Positions 17,116 through 26,784 of a stretch of 64,000 bases of DNA are shown one piece after another. A model generated the notes under the pieces. That model did no database searches. It saw only the letters and a list, made by a program, of their open reading frames with translations, and was not told the DNA's origin. The position numbers and the translations under genes are program-made. Positions within the stretch are counted from its first letter, which is position 1. Each line of letters begins with the position of its first letter. The DNA comes from Aureliella sp046290675 (GTDB taxonomy: Bacteria; Planctomycetota; Planctomycetia; Pirellulales; Pirellulaceae). The DNA lies in assembly GCA_046290675.1 (NCBI GenBank), contig JBKAHA010000006.1, positions 1-64,000 of the forward strand, in the 5' to 3' direction.

Positions 17116-18633
17116 ATGATGGCGAAACAGGCGGATTTCGTTCTGGCGTTGGATCAAGGGACAACTAGTTCACGTGCTTTAGTCGTGAGTCGTGACGGTG
17201 CGATCGTCGGCTCCGCTCAGAAAGAGTTTCCACAGTATTTCCCAAAGCCAGGTTGGGTGGAGCACGATCCGGCCGAGATTTGGAAATCACAGTTAGCCGT
17301 GGCGAGATCGGCTATTCGGAAGTCAAAAGTCGGCATCGAACAAATAGCCGCGATTGGCATTACAAACCAACGAGAGACCACGGTCGTTTGGGATCGCGTG
17401 ACAGGTGAACCGATTCACCACGCCATCGTTTGGCAGGACCGTCGGACGGCGGATGTTTGCTCACGTCTGCAGCGAGGTCGCGCTGCTGAGGAGTTGACCG
17501 CGTCCACAGGGCTGGTCATTGACGCTTATTTTTCTGGGACCAAATTGGCGTGGATTCTGGACAATGTGCCAGGTGCAAGGAAGCGGGCCCGGACTGGTGA
17601 GTTGGCATTTGGAACGATCGATAGTTGGCTACTTTGGAATCTAACCGGAGGTAAGGAGTCCAAAGGAGCCGTTCACCGAACGGATGTTACGAATGCTTCA
17701 CGAACGATGTTGTGGAATCTGGGCCAAGATCGTTGGGATGCGAGCCTAGCAAAGGCTTTGAAAGTACCGATGGAGGTGCTCCCGGAGGTAGCGGCCTCGA
17801 GCGGATTCGTTGGCGAGACGCAAAAGAAGATTTTGGGACGGTCGATTCCAGTGATGGGCATCGCCGGGGATCAGCATGCGGCCCTATTTGGACAAATGTG
17901 CGTTCGACCTGGGATGGTGAAGAATACCTATGGCACAGGTTGCTTCCTACTGATGAATACCGGTGGAAGGAATCGCACGAGCCGGAACAAGTTGTTGAGT
18001 ACGACAGCCTGGAAGATTGGTAGCAAGACTCAATTTGCGTTGGAAGGCAGCGTTTTTATTGCAGGGGCAGCGGTCCAATGGCTTCGCGATGGACTGGGGC
18101 TAATCAAGAAATCGGCTGACGTGGAAAAACTGGCCGCCCAAGTTGACGATACTGAGGGGGTCTACGTTGTACCCGCTTTTTCCGGGCTAGGTGCTCCACA
18201 TTGGGACTCGTACGCAAGAGGCGCTATGCTGGGGATGACTCGCGGGACGAACAAAGCTCACATCGCCCGCGCGACTCTGGAGTCGATTGCCTATCAGACC
18301 GCCGATGTGATTGATGCGATGATGGCGGACTCGAAAACTAGGTTAAAGAGTCTTCGTGTAGATGGCGGGGCGGCAACGAATGACTTGTTGATGCAATTCC
18401 AAGCCGATTTGCTAGGAGTGCCTGTGGTACGTCCGAAGATTTTCGAATCAACAGCGATGGGGGCGGCCTATCTAGCTGGATTGGCGGCCGGGGTCTGGGA
18501 TAGCGTTCAACAGCTAGAGGAGCTTTGGGAGGCGGAGCACGAATTCGAACCACAGATGTCCAAATCGCGAGTCCGTGAGCTAAGGTCGGGCTGGACGAAG
18601 GCCGTTGAGCGAGCGCAACGTTGGGCGGATTAG
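17116..18633 (+). CDS. glpK: Glycerol kinase
   Basis: Phosphorylates glycerol to glycerol-3-phosphate with ATP, feeding glycolysis and phospholipid synthesis. The 505 residues are the normal length for the FGGY family. ALDQGTTSSRALVV (phosphate 1 loop) is at residues 11-24, and QQRET-equivalent NQRETTVVW and WQDRRT are in the first domain. GIAGDQHAALFGQ, GTGCFLLMN and VDGGAATNDLLMQFQ are in the second. The start could be either Met of MMAKQ. No transporter or regulator is adjacent, so it appears to be a single-gene unit. It converges with the secretion operon 58 nt downstream. Confidence 0.97.
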   Translation: MMAKQADFVLALDQGTTSSRALVVSRDGAIVGSAQKEFPQYFPKPGWVEHDPAEIWKSQLAVARSAIRKSKVGIEQIAAIGITNQRETTVVWDRVTGEPIHHAIVWQDRRTADVCSRLQRGRAAEELTASTGLVIDAYFSGTKLAWILDNVPGARKRARTGELAFGTIDSWLLWNLTGGKESKGAVHRTDVTNASRTMLWNLGQDRWDASLAKALKVPMEVLPEVAASSGFVGETQKKILGRSIPVMGIAGDQHAALFGQMCVRPGMVKNTYGTGCFLLMNTGGRNRTSRNKLLSTTAWKIGSKTQFALEGSVFIAGAAVQWLRDGLGLIKKSADVEKLAAQVDDTEGVYVVPAFSGLGAPHWDSYARGAMLGMTRGTNKAHIARATLESIAYQTADVIDAMMADSKTRLKSLRVDGGAATNDLLMQFQADLLGVPVVRPKIFESTAMGAAYLAGLAAGVWDSVQQLEELWEAEHEFEPQMSKSRVRELRSGWTKAVERAQRWAD

Positions 18634-18691
18634 CCAGGGCCTATGCTCGTGCGAGTGGCTGCGAACTCAATCGACTTGCGTGCTTCTTGGT

Positions 18692-19885
18692 TTAGTCTTC
18701 GAGACTCTTTTTGTAGGCATCGGCCAATGAGGTATCCATATCGGCCAGCCAGCGAATATCACCGGATTCGATTTCCGCGTAACCTTCCCTATTGTTGATC
18801 GCCAGCACTTTGCCTTTCAGGTCGCCAAGCTCGAACTCGGATCCTTCCTGCAACGCCAGCGTCCGGTCTTCAAGACGGGAACGAATCAGGATTTCCTTTC
18901 CTAATCGGCCGCTCATGATTCCGCTCACGAAGGCTTGCGTCGCGACATCCAGCGTCGGAAGCTCTTCTTCCGGCTCTTCGACTTTGGGTTCGGCAACGTT
19001 GATGACGATCTTTTCTTCGCTGGTCGCACTCGGCCATCCATCGTCTTCGACTAGGACCGTTAGTTCGTGTTTGCCAGGTTCTTCAGGAGTCCAAGAAATG
19101 CCCGATTCGGTTAGTGTGAGTCCGGCGGGGAGATCGTCTTGTCCATCTTTCAGTACATACGTGACTTTATGATTTTCAGCGTCCTTGTGCTCAAACTTGT
19201 GGTCGATTTCGGTGCCGGCGACCGCATCGATTTTGGCGTTGGTGATCGACGGTGCGGTATTTGGCGGAGCAAACGGATTCCGATTCAGAATGACGTTTTT
19301 GTACTCTTCGGAAGTCATCGCCAACCGCCCAGATGATACCGTCGAGCGTTCTTGTTTCGGCGAAGCCGAATTCATTGCGATGGCTTGCGTGTCCAGCGTG
19401 ACTTGAACGATGTTTGCTTCCTTGGTCATTGCCATTTTGAAATTGCGGACGGAGTGCAAATATTGCTGATCATAGAATCGGCTGAGCAACTCAATCACTC
19501 GATCGGTGCGACAATTTCCTCGAAGCGTGAAGTTGTACGCAGAATACGCTTCGGTGCGTCGTGCGGGGCCACTTTGCGGCACGTCGATGTCAACTTCGGT
19601 CATGTCCGATTCCAATCCGAGTTCAAACAGCCAGTCTCGGTATTGCGAAATCGCGAGCTCTTCGTCCGAAGGGAGCGACATTTCCTCAAGCTGATCCAGC
19701 TTGCGGGCTGAGATCATGCCAGTGGTAATCTGACGATCCATGTCGTCGCGTTTTTCAATGGCACTGTCGATCGCATCCTGCTTCTCGGTCAGCGTATTCC
19801 TCACCTTGTTGAACGCGTATTGAGCAACAAAGAGAGTGATGACCACCCCGACGGCTATCGCCAAGAATCGTTCTCGTTTTGACAT
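18692..19885 (-). CDS. gspM: GspM/PilO-like inner-membrane secretion protein with an extra cadherin-like domain
   Basis: Last gene of the type II secretion operon. Residues 1-35 hold one transmembrane helix (FLAIAVGVVITLFVAQYAF) followed by a coiled coil and a PilO/GspM-like ferredoxin fold to about residue 190. After a linker, residues about 215-305 form an Ig/cadherin-like module (AGTEIDHKFEHKDAENHKV..., LPAGLTLTESGISWTPEEPGKHELTV), a fold seen in dystroglycan-type domains. The tail (DVATQAFVSGIMSG..., ILIRSRLEDRTLALQEGSEFELGDLKGKVLAIN) resembles a small beta domain like PilP or the GspC HR domain. In standard systems these are separate, so this protein may combine GspM and GspC-like functions. 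Position after gspL supports the call; the domain combination is unusual. Confidence 0.75.
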   Translation of the reverse strand: MSKRERFLAIAVGVVITLFVAQYAFNKVRNTLTEKQDAIDSAIEKRDDMDRQITTGMISARKLDQLEEMSLPSDEELAISQYRDWLFELGLESDMTEVDIDVPQSGPARRTEAYSAYNFTLRGNCRTDRVIELLSRFYDQQYLHSVRNFKMAMTKEANIVQVTLDTQAIAMNSASPKQERSTVSSGRLAMTSEEYKNVILNRNPFAPPNTAPSITNAKIDAVAGTEIDHKFEHKDAENHKVTYVLKDGQDDLPAGLTLTESGISWTPEEPGKHELTVLVEDDGWPSATSEEKIVINVAEPKVEEPEEELPTLDVATQAFVSGIMSGRLGKEILIRSRLEDRTLALQEGSEFELGDLKGKVLAINNREGYAEIESGDIRWLADMDTSLADAYKKSLED

Positions 19886-20005
19886 GGTTCGTTTCAGTCA
19901 AGAAGTGCTTGAATTGATCTTTTGCTGCTTTGGCTCTGGCCTTGGCTGTCGTCTGCTTCAACAAGCGACCCTTGAGCGAAGCAATTGTGTGTGCGTGGAT
20001 CGGCT

Positions 20006-21679
20006 TTAGTTGGCGACGATTTTGTCGCTATCTGTTTTCTTCGCCGGTTCGTCGGGCTGCGACTTCTCTTCGGCGTCCCCCTCGGACTTAATACCCGAGT
20101 CATCCGTTGATTCGGAATCGGTCTCTGGGGCGGATGCTGGTACCGGAGAGTTCTCGGTTTCTTCCGCTGTTTCTTCGGTGGCGTCACCAGATGGAGAGGC
20201 CTCTGGGGTTGTGTCTGCTTCAGTTGCGCGCCGCGAAGTACTCAGGTTGTCGACTAAGTCCCATCCGTGGTTTCGAACGGTTATGGTCTGTTGCGCGACC
20301 CACTTGTAGAGCTCGGTCGGTTGCCTCGACATCTGAGGTTCGCGTCCGACAACGGCGAAGTCTTCGTTTCGGACGGACTCTTCAAATGCGCTGATGCTCT
20401 GCGCAGAGTCAGCTCCAATGTTGACTCGGATTTCACCGGTGCCATTGCTGAGGCTCGTAAATGTGGGGCCCGCCAGAATAATCTTCTTCGAATCGGGCAT
20501 CCGCTCCGTGATATCGGCAAAGGCGTCCAGGTATTGGATAGAGCCATCGGTGAAGGCTTTGACTTCGGCGAGGTGCTGTGATTTGACCTTGGCTCGATCA
20601 ACGAGTTCCTTCTTCTCTTCATTCTCAGCAGTCAGTAATTCGAGTTCGTTGTCGAGGTCGGCATTGGTCTTGTACCACCAACTAAATCCGGCCCCGATCA
20701 CCAAGAGAGCAGCGACGGCCGCCAAGGCGTATTGCGCTGTTTTACTCTTTGGTGGTGGACGTTTCTTGGGCTCCTTAAAGTCAATGAAGTGAGCTTGGTC
20801 GGAAGTAGAAAGGAGTCCAGCACCACATACACCAACCAACCGATTTCCATGCTCAAGGATACTGGTATCGGTAGAGTCCACGCCGCTGCTGAGGAAGCTG
20901 CTCAGTGGGATGTATTCTGATTCGAGACCTAGAACTTGGTCGACCGCTATTTTGATCGATCCGCCGTCATCCGACCTGCCGATCACTAAGGCCTTGGAAA
21001 TGGTGACATCGCCCAGTTCTCCAGATGCTGCGAGTAGCGAGCGCCGAATCTCTCCTTCCATGGCTTTCTCAGCACCCTCGCCTTCGTGTGGTAGCCGAGT
21101 ATTCCGGAGAAGAACCGTTTGGCCGTCTTGAGTGAAGATCAGGTCTGCGCCCGAATCTGAGACACAAACGATCAACGCCATTCCCGAACGGAGGTTGCCA
21201 GCCGCGATCGCTTGCCTTGCAATCTCGAGCGGACGCAGGGCGATCTTCTGTAGCTGCAGATTCGATGCGTTGCAGGCCGAGGTGATCGACTGGATCGTGG
21301 CGGGAGCGACGGCTCCAACCAGTGCCGTCAGCATCTCTTGGCCGCTATCTGGCAGCATGACGTAGTCGAGCGTCCAGCCGTCGCCCATGTTGGCGAGTTG
21401 TCGTTGAGCTTGGAACCGAATGATGTCCGGGAGTTCTGCAGGATCCACCTTCGGTACGCTGATGGTTCGAACCTCGGCCATGCTGCGGCTGACCACGACT
21501 GTCACTGCAGACTTGCCCCATCCGAGTCGCTCGACGCCGGCAGCCACTGCGTTCTGGAGCGAGCCCTCGCCGGCCTCTTGGAGGCAGCAAGCATCCACGT
21601 TACCGACGCCGCTTCGGGCCGAAACAGTGGCGAGCAGCAGGCTGTCATCCTGCCAGTCAATGATGTGGTTTTTGGCCAT
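20006..21679 (-). CDS. gspL: GspL-like protein (PilM-PilN type fusion)
   Basis: A 557-residue protein. Residues 1-290 are a PilM-like actin-fold domain (RTISVPKVDPAELPDIIRFQAQRQL, ALIVCVSDSGADLIF, VGVCGAGLL). A Pro/Lys linker and one transmembrane helix (QYALAAVAALLVIGAGFSWWY, about 316-336) come next, followed by a coiled coil and a PilN-like periplasmic domain to about 480. An acidic Thr/Glu/Ser-rich tail ends the protein. In type II secretion GspL joins the cytoplasmic ATPase GspE to the inner-membrane platform; here the cytoplasmic and membrane parts are in one chain, as in canonical GspL. It lies between gspK and gspM in the operon. The acidic tail (about 75 residues) is an add-on. Confidence 0.85.
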   Translation of the reverse strand: MAKNHIIDWQDDSLLLATVSARSGVGNVDACCLQEAGEGSLQNAVAAGVERLGWGKSAVTVVVSRSMAEVRTISVPKVDPAELPDIIRFQAQRQLANMGDGWTLDYVMLPDSGQEMLTALVGAVAPATIQSITSACNASNLQLQKIALRPLEIARQAIAAGNLRSGMALIVCVSDSGADLIFTQDGQTVLLRNTRLPHEGEGAEKAMEGEIRRSLLAASGELGDVTISKALVIGRSDDGGSIKIAVDQVLGLESEYIPLSSFLSSGVDSTDTSILEHGNRLVGVCGAGLLSTSDQAHFIDFKEPKKRPPPKSKTAQYALAAVAALLVIGAGFSWWYKTNADLDNELELLTAENEEKKELVDRAKVKSQHLAEVKAFTDGSIQYLDAFADITERMPDSKKIILAGPTFTSLSNGTGEIRVNIGADSAQSISAFEESVRNEDFAVVGREPQMSRQPTELYKWVAQQTITVRNHGWDLVDNLSTSRRATEADTTPEASPSGDATEETAEETENSPVPASAPETDSESTDDSGIKSEGDAEEKSQPDEPAKKTDSDKIVAN

Positions 21680-21895
21680 AGTTGGTTCTCTTGTTGACTT
21701 CTCAGCCTCGATGCTCAGCCGTTTGTCGCGGTCGAACCTAATCGGAGTTTAGCCCGATGATTCGCTTGTATCGGACTCGTAAAAGCCGGGTGAGCGTTGT
21801 TTCTAGTTTAGTCGGTATGCAAGGAAATCAGATGCCGAAAGGGGTAAAACCGGCAGCGGCTTGCCGTGATTCGTAACTGAGGTTCCTCGTTAGCA

Positions 21896-23821
21896 TTATT
21901 GGAAACCGCCTGGCATCGCGCCCATACTCTGGACCGGCGATGCGCCAGGTGTGCGGACATTGTTGACGCCAGATGCTGCATCGAAGCGTTGTCCCAGCGT
22001 TGAAATGTCAAAACCGCGTCCCAGGTGGTCGAGACGGCGGAAAAACTTAATTTCCGGGACGGCCCCGGCACCACTGATGATGGCTTCAATCCTGGAAAAT
22101 GCAGCATCGCCTTCCATATATCCCACTACCTGGGCTTTGTAGACGTCGCCGCCACAGGTCACGAGAGGAAGGAGCGCTCGCATTTGCTCCATGGTTAAAT
22201 AACCCTCGGCGGCCAGCCAAGTCTCGAAAAATCGAGTCTCCGATTCGGAGCCGTCGACTCTAGCCTCCAGGATCTGATCGGCTATTTCGTCGGTGATGCC
22301 TGGAATTCCCCGCAGGATTTCTTGAGGGCACTCCATGATGTTAATTCGTCCGGGCATTGATTCTGCGTCTACCGTGGTCAGTAGATCCATCAAGATCGGC
22401 GTCGCATTAGCGATGCTGAACGGGTCTGACAAAAAGGGAGATAGATAGGTCTGCCCTTGGTTGCCTCCGCCCCCGCCAATGGTGACGGTTGCGTCGAATA
22501 GGTCGAGCACTTGGTTGAACTGAACACTGCCGCCCTGAGTCAGATCTAAGGTGCTAAGCAGATCAGCGGTCCAGGGCTGTGCCGATGAGAGATCCGGTCC
22601 GCCACCGCCCGTAGCTGACGACAGCGCATCGAGTTGGGTTCCCAAGGCTCCTGAGGGATCGTCTGATTCTGCTGCTGCCATTTGAGCCAACGTGACAAGC
22701 GGACTCGTGTCTCCGCCACCAGAGGTACCACCGATTCGGTAGGCGACGATAAAGCTGGCCCACGCCTCGTTGCCGAGCGCCTCGGACAGTTGTCCATACA
22801 GGGTCGAAAGATCGTCACCATTGATATTGATACGTTCGTATTGGTCACGAGAAACGTTACGTTCCTCGGAGTGAATGGTGAGATAAGCTGCCCAGCCGAG
22901 CGGTGGCGGTGGGGTCGCGTTCGGATCCGTCGATACCGTGGCCATGGCACCGGGGGTGGCTCCGGGCATCTGGCCGGTATTCATCATGTTCATCTCATTT
23001 TGGTCGAGATAACCATTTCGATTTGTATCGTAGCCAAACAGTAGCTGAGGTGTGACGCCACGACATAGCAGGAGCTGCTCCACGGAGTTGAGAGGACCGT
23101 TCGGTGGTTTGTAAGCCGGTTGCAGATCCTGGTAGTAGTCCGAGAATTCGGCGCCGTAGGGTCGCGCTACATCATCCGCATCAATGAAATCTAGTATGGC
23201 ATCCGCAATTTCCTCAGTCATACCTGGCAGAGCAAGCAAGATGTCGGCAGCTAAATTCGAGCCGACACTGGCAGTCATTTCGCTGGCTAATCCTGCCATA
23301 AGGTCGCTTTGGCCGTCTGCCGCGGAGGCACCTAGGTCACCGGAGGAAGCCAGTTCATCCAGTTGCACTATCGTGTTCAAGTTGACTTTTGCGGACTCGT
23401 TCTGCAGGCCGTAGCGAAATCCGCTGTAATTGCCAAACTGGTCGAGACTTGGTGAAAGGACAGAGAAGTTGCCGCGTCGCGACGGATCCGAATCGGGGAT
23501 GACGTTCAGTGCCTGGAACATCGCCGCGTTGTCAAAGGTACCGCCCTGTTCCAGCTGCGTTGTCTTGGGGTAAGCCAAGAAGAGCCTGATCGACTGCATT
23601 CCAGATTCGGCGCACATGCGAGCCTGTAGACGGCCATTCGAGAACTGCGCGGTTGCTCTTGAGATCAGCATTGATCGTGAGAAATTCAAAGCCGCCAACG
23701 AGGCCATCGCAATCACAACGACGACGAGGATCAGAATAAATCCTCTCCGTCTGCCACCTGCTGACAAACGCTGACGAGTCGATTGCGATCGATTCAAGCT
23801 GTTCTTGGATTCTCTGGCCAT
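21896..23821 (-). CDS. gspK: Type II secretion minor pseudopilin GspK
   Basis: A 641-residue protein, about twice the length of typical GspK. A basic lead ends in RRRG, then F-I-L-I-L-V-V-V-V with no Glu at +5, as is characteristic of GspK at the pseudopilus tip. Two helix-hairpin-helix-like blocks (LPGMTEEIADAILDFIDADD and IPGITDEIADQILEA) mark the alpha domain. Between them lies an inserted calcium-like loop DTNRNGYLDQNEMN and long Gly/Ser/Pro-rich linkers (GGGGGNQGQTY). The ATG at 23821 has no strong ribosome site. Expected to cap the pseudopilus with GspI and GspJ, which are encoded directly upstream in the operon. Confidence 0.88.
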   Translation of the reverse strand: MARESKNSLNRSQSTRQRLSAGGRRRGFILILVVVVIAMASLAALNFSRSMLISRATAQFSNGRLQARMCAESGMQSIRLFLAYPKTTQLEQGGTFDNAAMFQALNVIPDSDPSRRGNFSVLSPSLDQFGNYSGFRYGLQNESAKVNLNTIVQLDELASSGDLGASAADGQSDLMAGLASEMTASVGSNLAADILLALPGMTEEIADAILDFIDADDVARPYGAEFSDYYQDLQPAYKPPNGPLNSVEQLLLCRGVTPQLLFGYDTNRNGYLDQNEMNMMNTGQMPGATPGAMATVSTDPNATPPPPLGWAAYLTIHSEERNVSRDQYERININGDDLSTLYGQLSEALGNEAWASFIVAYRIGGTSGGGDTSPLVTLAQMAAAESDDPSGALGTQLDALSSATGGGGPDLSSAQPWTADLLSTLDLTQGGSVQFNQVLDLFDATVTIGGGGGNQGQTYLSPFLSDPFSIANATPILMDLLTTVDAESMPGRINIMECPQEILRGIPGITDEIADQILEARVDGSESETRFFETWLAAEGYLTMEQMRALLPLVTCGGDVYKAQVVGYMEGDAAFSRIEAIISGAGAVPEIKFFRRLDHLGRGFDISTLGQRFDAASGVNNVRTPGASPVQSMGAMPGGFQ

Positions 23822-23932
23822 TGGATGTCTGCTTTTGATGCTTGCTCTCTCGTTGGCTCGCTCACACTGGGTGCCCCACCGAGGGTAAAAGCCGCTTCAC
23901 AGCGTCTCCCGTAGTTACTTTAGATCGGATGG

Positions 23933-25123
23933 TTACATACCCATCGCATCCATACCCGCGGCTTGATCTGCTGACGCACTGTCGGTTGCGAGTAGGTTTG
24001 CTCCAGGAATCGCGACGACCAACTCGTAGATTTCGATTCCGTAGGCTTGTTGGTCATCGAGTGAGATGGTCGAGATTTGGGTTCCTGGTGCCACGGCGCC
24101 TTGTTCGGCGCCACTTTCGGATTGCATTGCAATTGAGATTTGGATCAGCCACGGCAACGATGACTGCGAGGAATCCCATTCGTATACCCATTGAGCTTCG
24201 ACACCATCGTAGTAAGCAAACTCCATTGAAATTACTTCGGGAGCAACGAGATCGCCGGTTCGCTGCAAACGCTGTGTGTCGCCGATCTCCTCTGCGTAGG
24301 CAGTTACGCCTCGGTCAAGTGCTCGTCGAACCAACCCGCTGGTGAATCCGGTCGCGGCTTGAAGATCTCCCGGGGCGGCACCGAAAACAGCCATGTCATC
24401 GTTCACGCCCATCGACGTTTCGGCTTGAACAAAATATTGAACCGTCTTGATATCTCCGGGTACATCCGCCAGTGTCCCGTCGACAAGATTGGTTTGCTGG
24501 ACGACGTATTCGTCCGGCCTTGGCAGGCGGCTAACTTCGACCATGAGCGAAAACTGATCGCCATAAATGCCGGGCGGGAAAGTCAGAGCGTCGGCCGATG
24601 CAGGATCATCAATACCCTCGGAGGACGTATCTGTGGTTGTCGCAGCTGTATCGCTGGCCAATCCCGTAGTGGGGTCGGCCGGAGCTTGGGCCCCTCCCCC
24701 CGTGGATGCACCAAGCTGTTGCTCGAGAACGCTACCGTCATATTCTTGCTCTAAAACGACAGACCGGATGTCCTCAGCGATCATGTCCAGCAAAGCTCGT
24801 GCAAGTTGCTTTCTGCGAATGTCATCTGCGGTTTTCGTGAAATCACGAGAGTAGCTTGTTAGGATGAATCCGATCAGGCCTGTGGCGACGACAATCAGAG
24901 ATAGAGATAGCAGGAGTTCGAGAAGGGTGAAACCTGCTCGTGTTGCCGAATGTTTGCGATGATTTGCAACGAGTCGCTTCGGTTTCGATGGCTGCCGCGC
25001 AGACGCCTTTGAAAACGCCTTTGAAAACGCCTTTGAAAACGCCTTTGAAAACGCCTTTGCAGTCAAAACGGTTGTCTGCACTTGGGGGGCAGATGTATCG
25101 ATTGGATGGTTTCTATTTTGCAT
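23933..25123 (-). CDS. gspJ: Type II secretion minor pseudopilin GspJ with an unusually long leader
   Basis: A prepilin-type motif A-G/F-T-L-L-E-L is preceded by about 64 residues, whereas normal leaders are 6-25. The lead contains four AFSK repeats from a 12-bp DNA tandem repeat. The start is supported by GGGAGG 9 nt upstream, and no other usable start lies between the repeat and the cleavage site. The mature protein has the hydrophobic helix LLLSLSLIVVATGLIGFIL followed by a beta-rich domain (LMVEVSRLPRPDEYVVQQTNL, ISMEFAYYDGVEAQWVYEWDS) typical of GspJ. It starts two bases after the gspI stop codon, so translation is probably coupled. Assignment as GspJ follows operon order. Confidence 0.85.
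   Translation of the reverse strand: MQNRNHPIDTSAPQVQTTVLTAKAFSKAFSKAFSKAFSKASARQPSKPKRLVANHRKHSATRAGFTLLELLLSLSLIVVATGLIGFILTSYSRDFTKTADDIRRKQLARALLDMIAEDIRSVVLEQEYDGSVLEQQLGASTGGGAQAPADPTTGLASDTAATTTDTSSEGIDDPASADALTFPPGIYGDQFSLMVEVSRLPRPDEYVVQQTNLVDGTLADVPGDIKTVQYFVQAETSMGVNDDMAVFGAAPGDLQAATGFTSGLVRRALDRGVTAYAEEIGDTQRLQRTGDLVAPEVISMEFAYYDGVEAQWVYEWDSSQSSLPWLIQISIAMQSESGAEQGAVAPGTQISTISLDDQQAYGIEIYELVVAIPGANLLATDSASADQAAGMDAMGM
25005..25059 (-). repeat. 12-bp tandem repeat (4.6 copies) inside the gspJ leader
   Basis: On the plus strand the unit GCCTTTGAAAAC occurs four times perfectly (25005-25052) plus 7 bases. It keeps frame and encodes repeated Ala-Phe-Ser-Lys. Perfect identity suggests recent expansion by slippage; copy-number change would lengthen or shorten the leader without a frameshift. 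Confidence 0.95.
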
Positions 25124-25125
25124 GG

Positions 25126-25950
25126 TTAGCGGCCTCCCGGTCCACCAGGTCCAAAGCCGCCGCCTCCGCCGCCTCCGCCGGCACCGCCGCGACCTCCACC
25201 ACCAGCGCCACCTGGTCCACCGCCGCCGCGGCCACCACCAGCGCCACCTGGTCCACCGCCACCGCGACCTCCACCACCAGCGCCACCAGGTCCGCCGCCA
25301 CCGCGGCCACCACCGCCAGCGCCCCCAAGGCCAGGCGGGAATCCGCCGCCAAGGGCTGGGGTAGTGCCACCGGTTGCTCCAGTGCCGCCTTGGGCAGAGC
25401 CCGCACCGCTAGAGCCACTAGCACCGCTGGTTCCGCCGTAGCCTTCACCGCCGTAGCCGTCTTCTTCCGCAGGCGGGACATCCAATTGCAGCTCAGGGTC
25501 AATGATCCACCGATTTGCAAACATGTCGAATGAGGTTTCGACGACACCCGTATTCGAGCCGAGTTGCTGTACTGCGACTTGGAATCCAACCATCCCTTCC
25601 AATTCGGTCTGTACCTGCTGGATCTGGTACATCCAGTCCGTCTCGCCACGCGAGGTAACATAAGGCGTCCAGGTAACTGGATCCGAAGGGATTACTCCGG
25701 CGATGACCTGATTGACGACGCTTTCGGCCACCAATTCGGCTTGGGTCAAACGCTGCGATTTCAATCCATTTGTCGTCGCCTGTTCCATCGCGGTTGCTAG
25801 GTAGGCTGTTGCAACCGCGAGGATTGCCAGAGCCAAGACGACCTCGAGTAATGAGAGAGCATGGCGGTGAGGACGCAGGAATCCTTTCTGCTTTCCGGGT
25901 TGGCGGGACGCAAAACGGTACGTCGGCCTGTTTGTGGTGAATGACATCAC
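25126..25950 (-). CDS. gspI: Type II secretion minor pseudopilin GspI with a Gly-rich tail
   Basis: The prepilin motif is H-A/L-S-L-L-E-V-V-L-A (cleavage after Ala), followed by the hydrophobic helix ALAILAVATAYLATAMEQATTNG and a small domain with VAESVVNQVIAG and SRGETDWMYQIQQV. After about residue 180 the protein becomes a long Gly/Arg/Pro tail built of GGGRGGGGPGGAG repeats. GTG 25950 or the overlapping ATG 25947 can start it; the gspH stop overlaps both, so translation is coupled. The tail is not part of standard GspI and recalls the tail of the GspD-like protein here, so both may share a binding partner or cell-wall contact. Confidence 0.87.
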   Translation of the reverse strand: MMSFTTNRPTYRFASRQPGKQKGFLRPHRHALSLLEVVLALAILAVATAYLATAMEQATTNGLKSQRLTQAELVAESVVNQVIAGVIPSDPVTWTPYVTSRGETDWMYQIQQVQTELEGMVGFQVAVQQLGSNTGVVETSFDMFANRWIIDPELQLDVPPAEEDGYGGEGYGGTSGASGSSGAGSAQGGTGATGGTTPALGGGFPPGLGGAGGGGRGGGGPGGAGGGGRGGGGPGGAGGGRGGGGPGGAGGGGRGGAGGGGGGGGFGPGGPGGR

Positions 25951-26606
25951 TTGCGAGCCTCTTCTTTCTCAGCACCAGAAGCGATGTTCAGCAGTGCAAC
26001 CACTTGGCTGTGCCCGGTTAAGCCGCGGATGCGGACGGCTCGCACATCGCCACGCTTATTTTGAAGCTGGGCCTCAGCCGTGCTCGTGCTGCCGTCAGGG
26101 TAAAAGATGACCTGCTGCCCCAGGTTCTGATTGTTCACTTGGCTCATGCCGGCCATCTGTGACTCTTGCGCGACCGCAAAAGCTCGGACGTCGCTCGCGG
26201 ATTGGCAGCTGAGAAACACGACGCCGTCCTCGAGTTCCTCGGCTTCCGCCATTTCGGTCGTGTCTGCGGCAACGACGAGACCATTGTCTTGCGTTTCCAC
26301 CAATCCGCCGGCGCCAGCCATAACTGTTGCACCAGCCCCCGCGTTCGTCGCGTCGGATTGGAGCAAGAGAGGCTTGACCGTGTATTTACCTGACCCAACT
26401 GCGCACTCAAACACTTGAGCCTGTCCGGTCCTCATCGCTTCCAGCCGAGCTTCATCCCAAGCGAGACGCAGATTGTTGGCCGATCCATTCAGCTTCTGAC
26501 GCTCAAATATGTCGGTAAGACGCGGCGCCGAGATCGCGGCGATCAAGACCAGAATGGCCAGCACGAGCATTAGCTCAAGTAGCGTAAAGCCGTTTGTTCT
26601 TCGCAC
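25947..26606 (-). CDS. gspH: Type II secretion minor pseudopilin GspH
   Basis: A 219-residue protein starting at GTG 26606 with GAGGAG upstream. The short leader MRRTNG is followed by F-T-L-L-E-L-M-L-V-L-A, a canonical prepilin peptidase site with Glu5. The domain after the helix (ANNLRLAWDEARLEAMRTGQAQVFECAVGSGKYTV, then QVIFYPDGSTSTAEAQL near the end) matches GspH/FimT, including the typical 'FYPDGS' strand. It overlaps gspI by 4 bases or fewer. Confidence 0.92.
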   Translation of the reverse strand: MRRTNGFTLLELMLVLAILVLIAAISAPRLTDIFERQKLNGSANNLRLAWDEARLEAMRTGQAQVFECAVGSGKYTVKPLLLQSDATNAGAGATVMAGAGGLVETQDNGLVVAADTTEMAEAEELEDGVVFLSCQSASDVRAFAVAQESQMAGMSQVNNQNLGQQVIFYPDGSTSTAEAQLQNKRGDVRAVRIRGLTGHSQVVALLNIASGAEKEEARK

Positions 26607-26784
26607 GCTCAGAACTCCTCTGCAATACTGCGATACTTGAACTTAGGAAAACCGCGGCCAGAGATCCTCTGTCGCGCAAAGGAGTCGTCACTCCTCGATA
26701 TCGATCAGGGCAAGTACGGAAGGCCCCAACTCAGTTAACCCAAGTCGGAGCCTACTTAACGAATCTGCCGCGGGAAGCCAGCGG

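Noticed and set aside
25113..25661. Ala/Val-rich frame opposite the gspI Gly-rich tail
   Set aside because: It is a shift-frame shadow of GGC/GGT-rich repeats.
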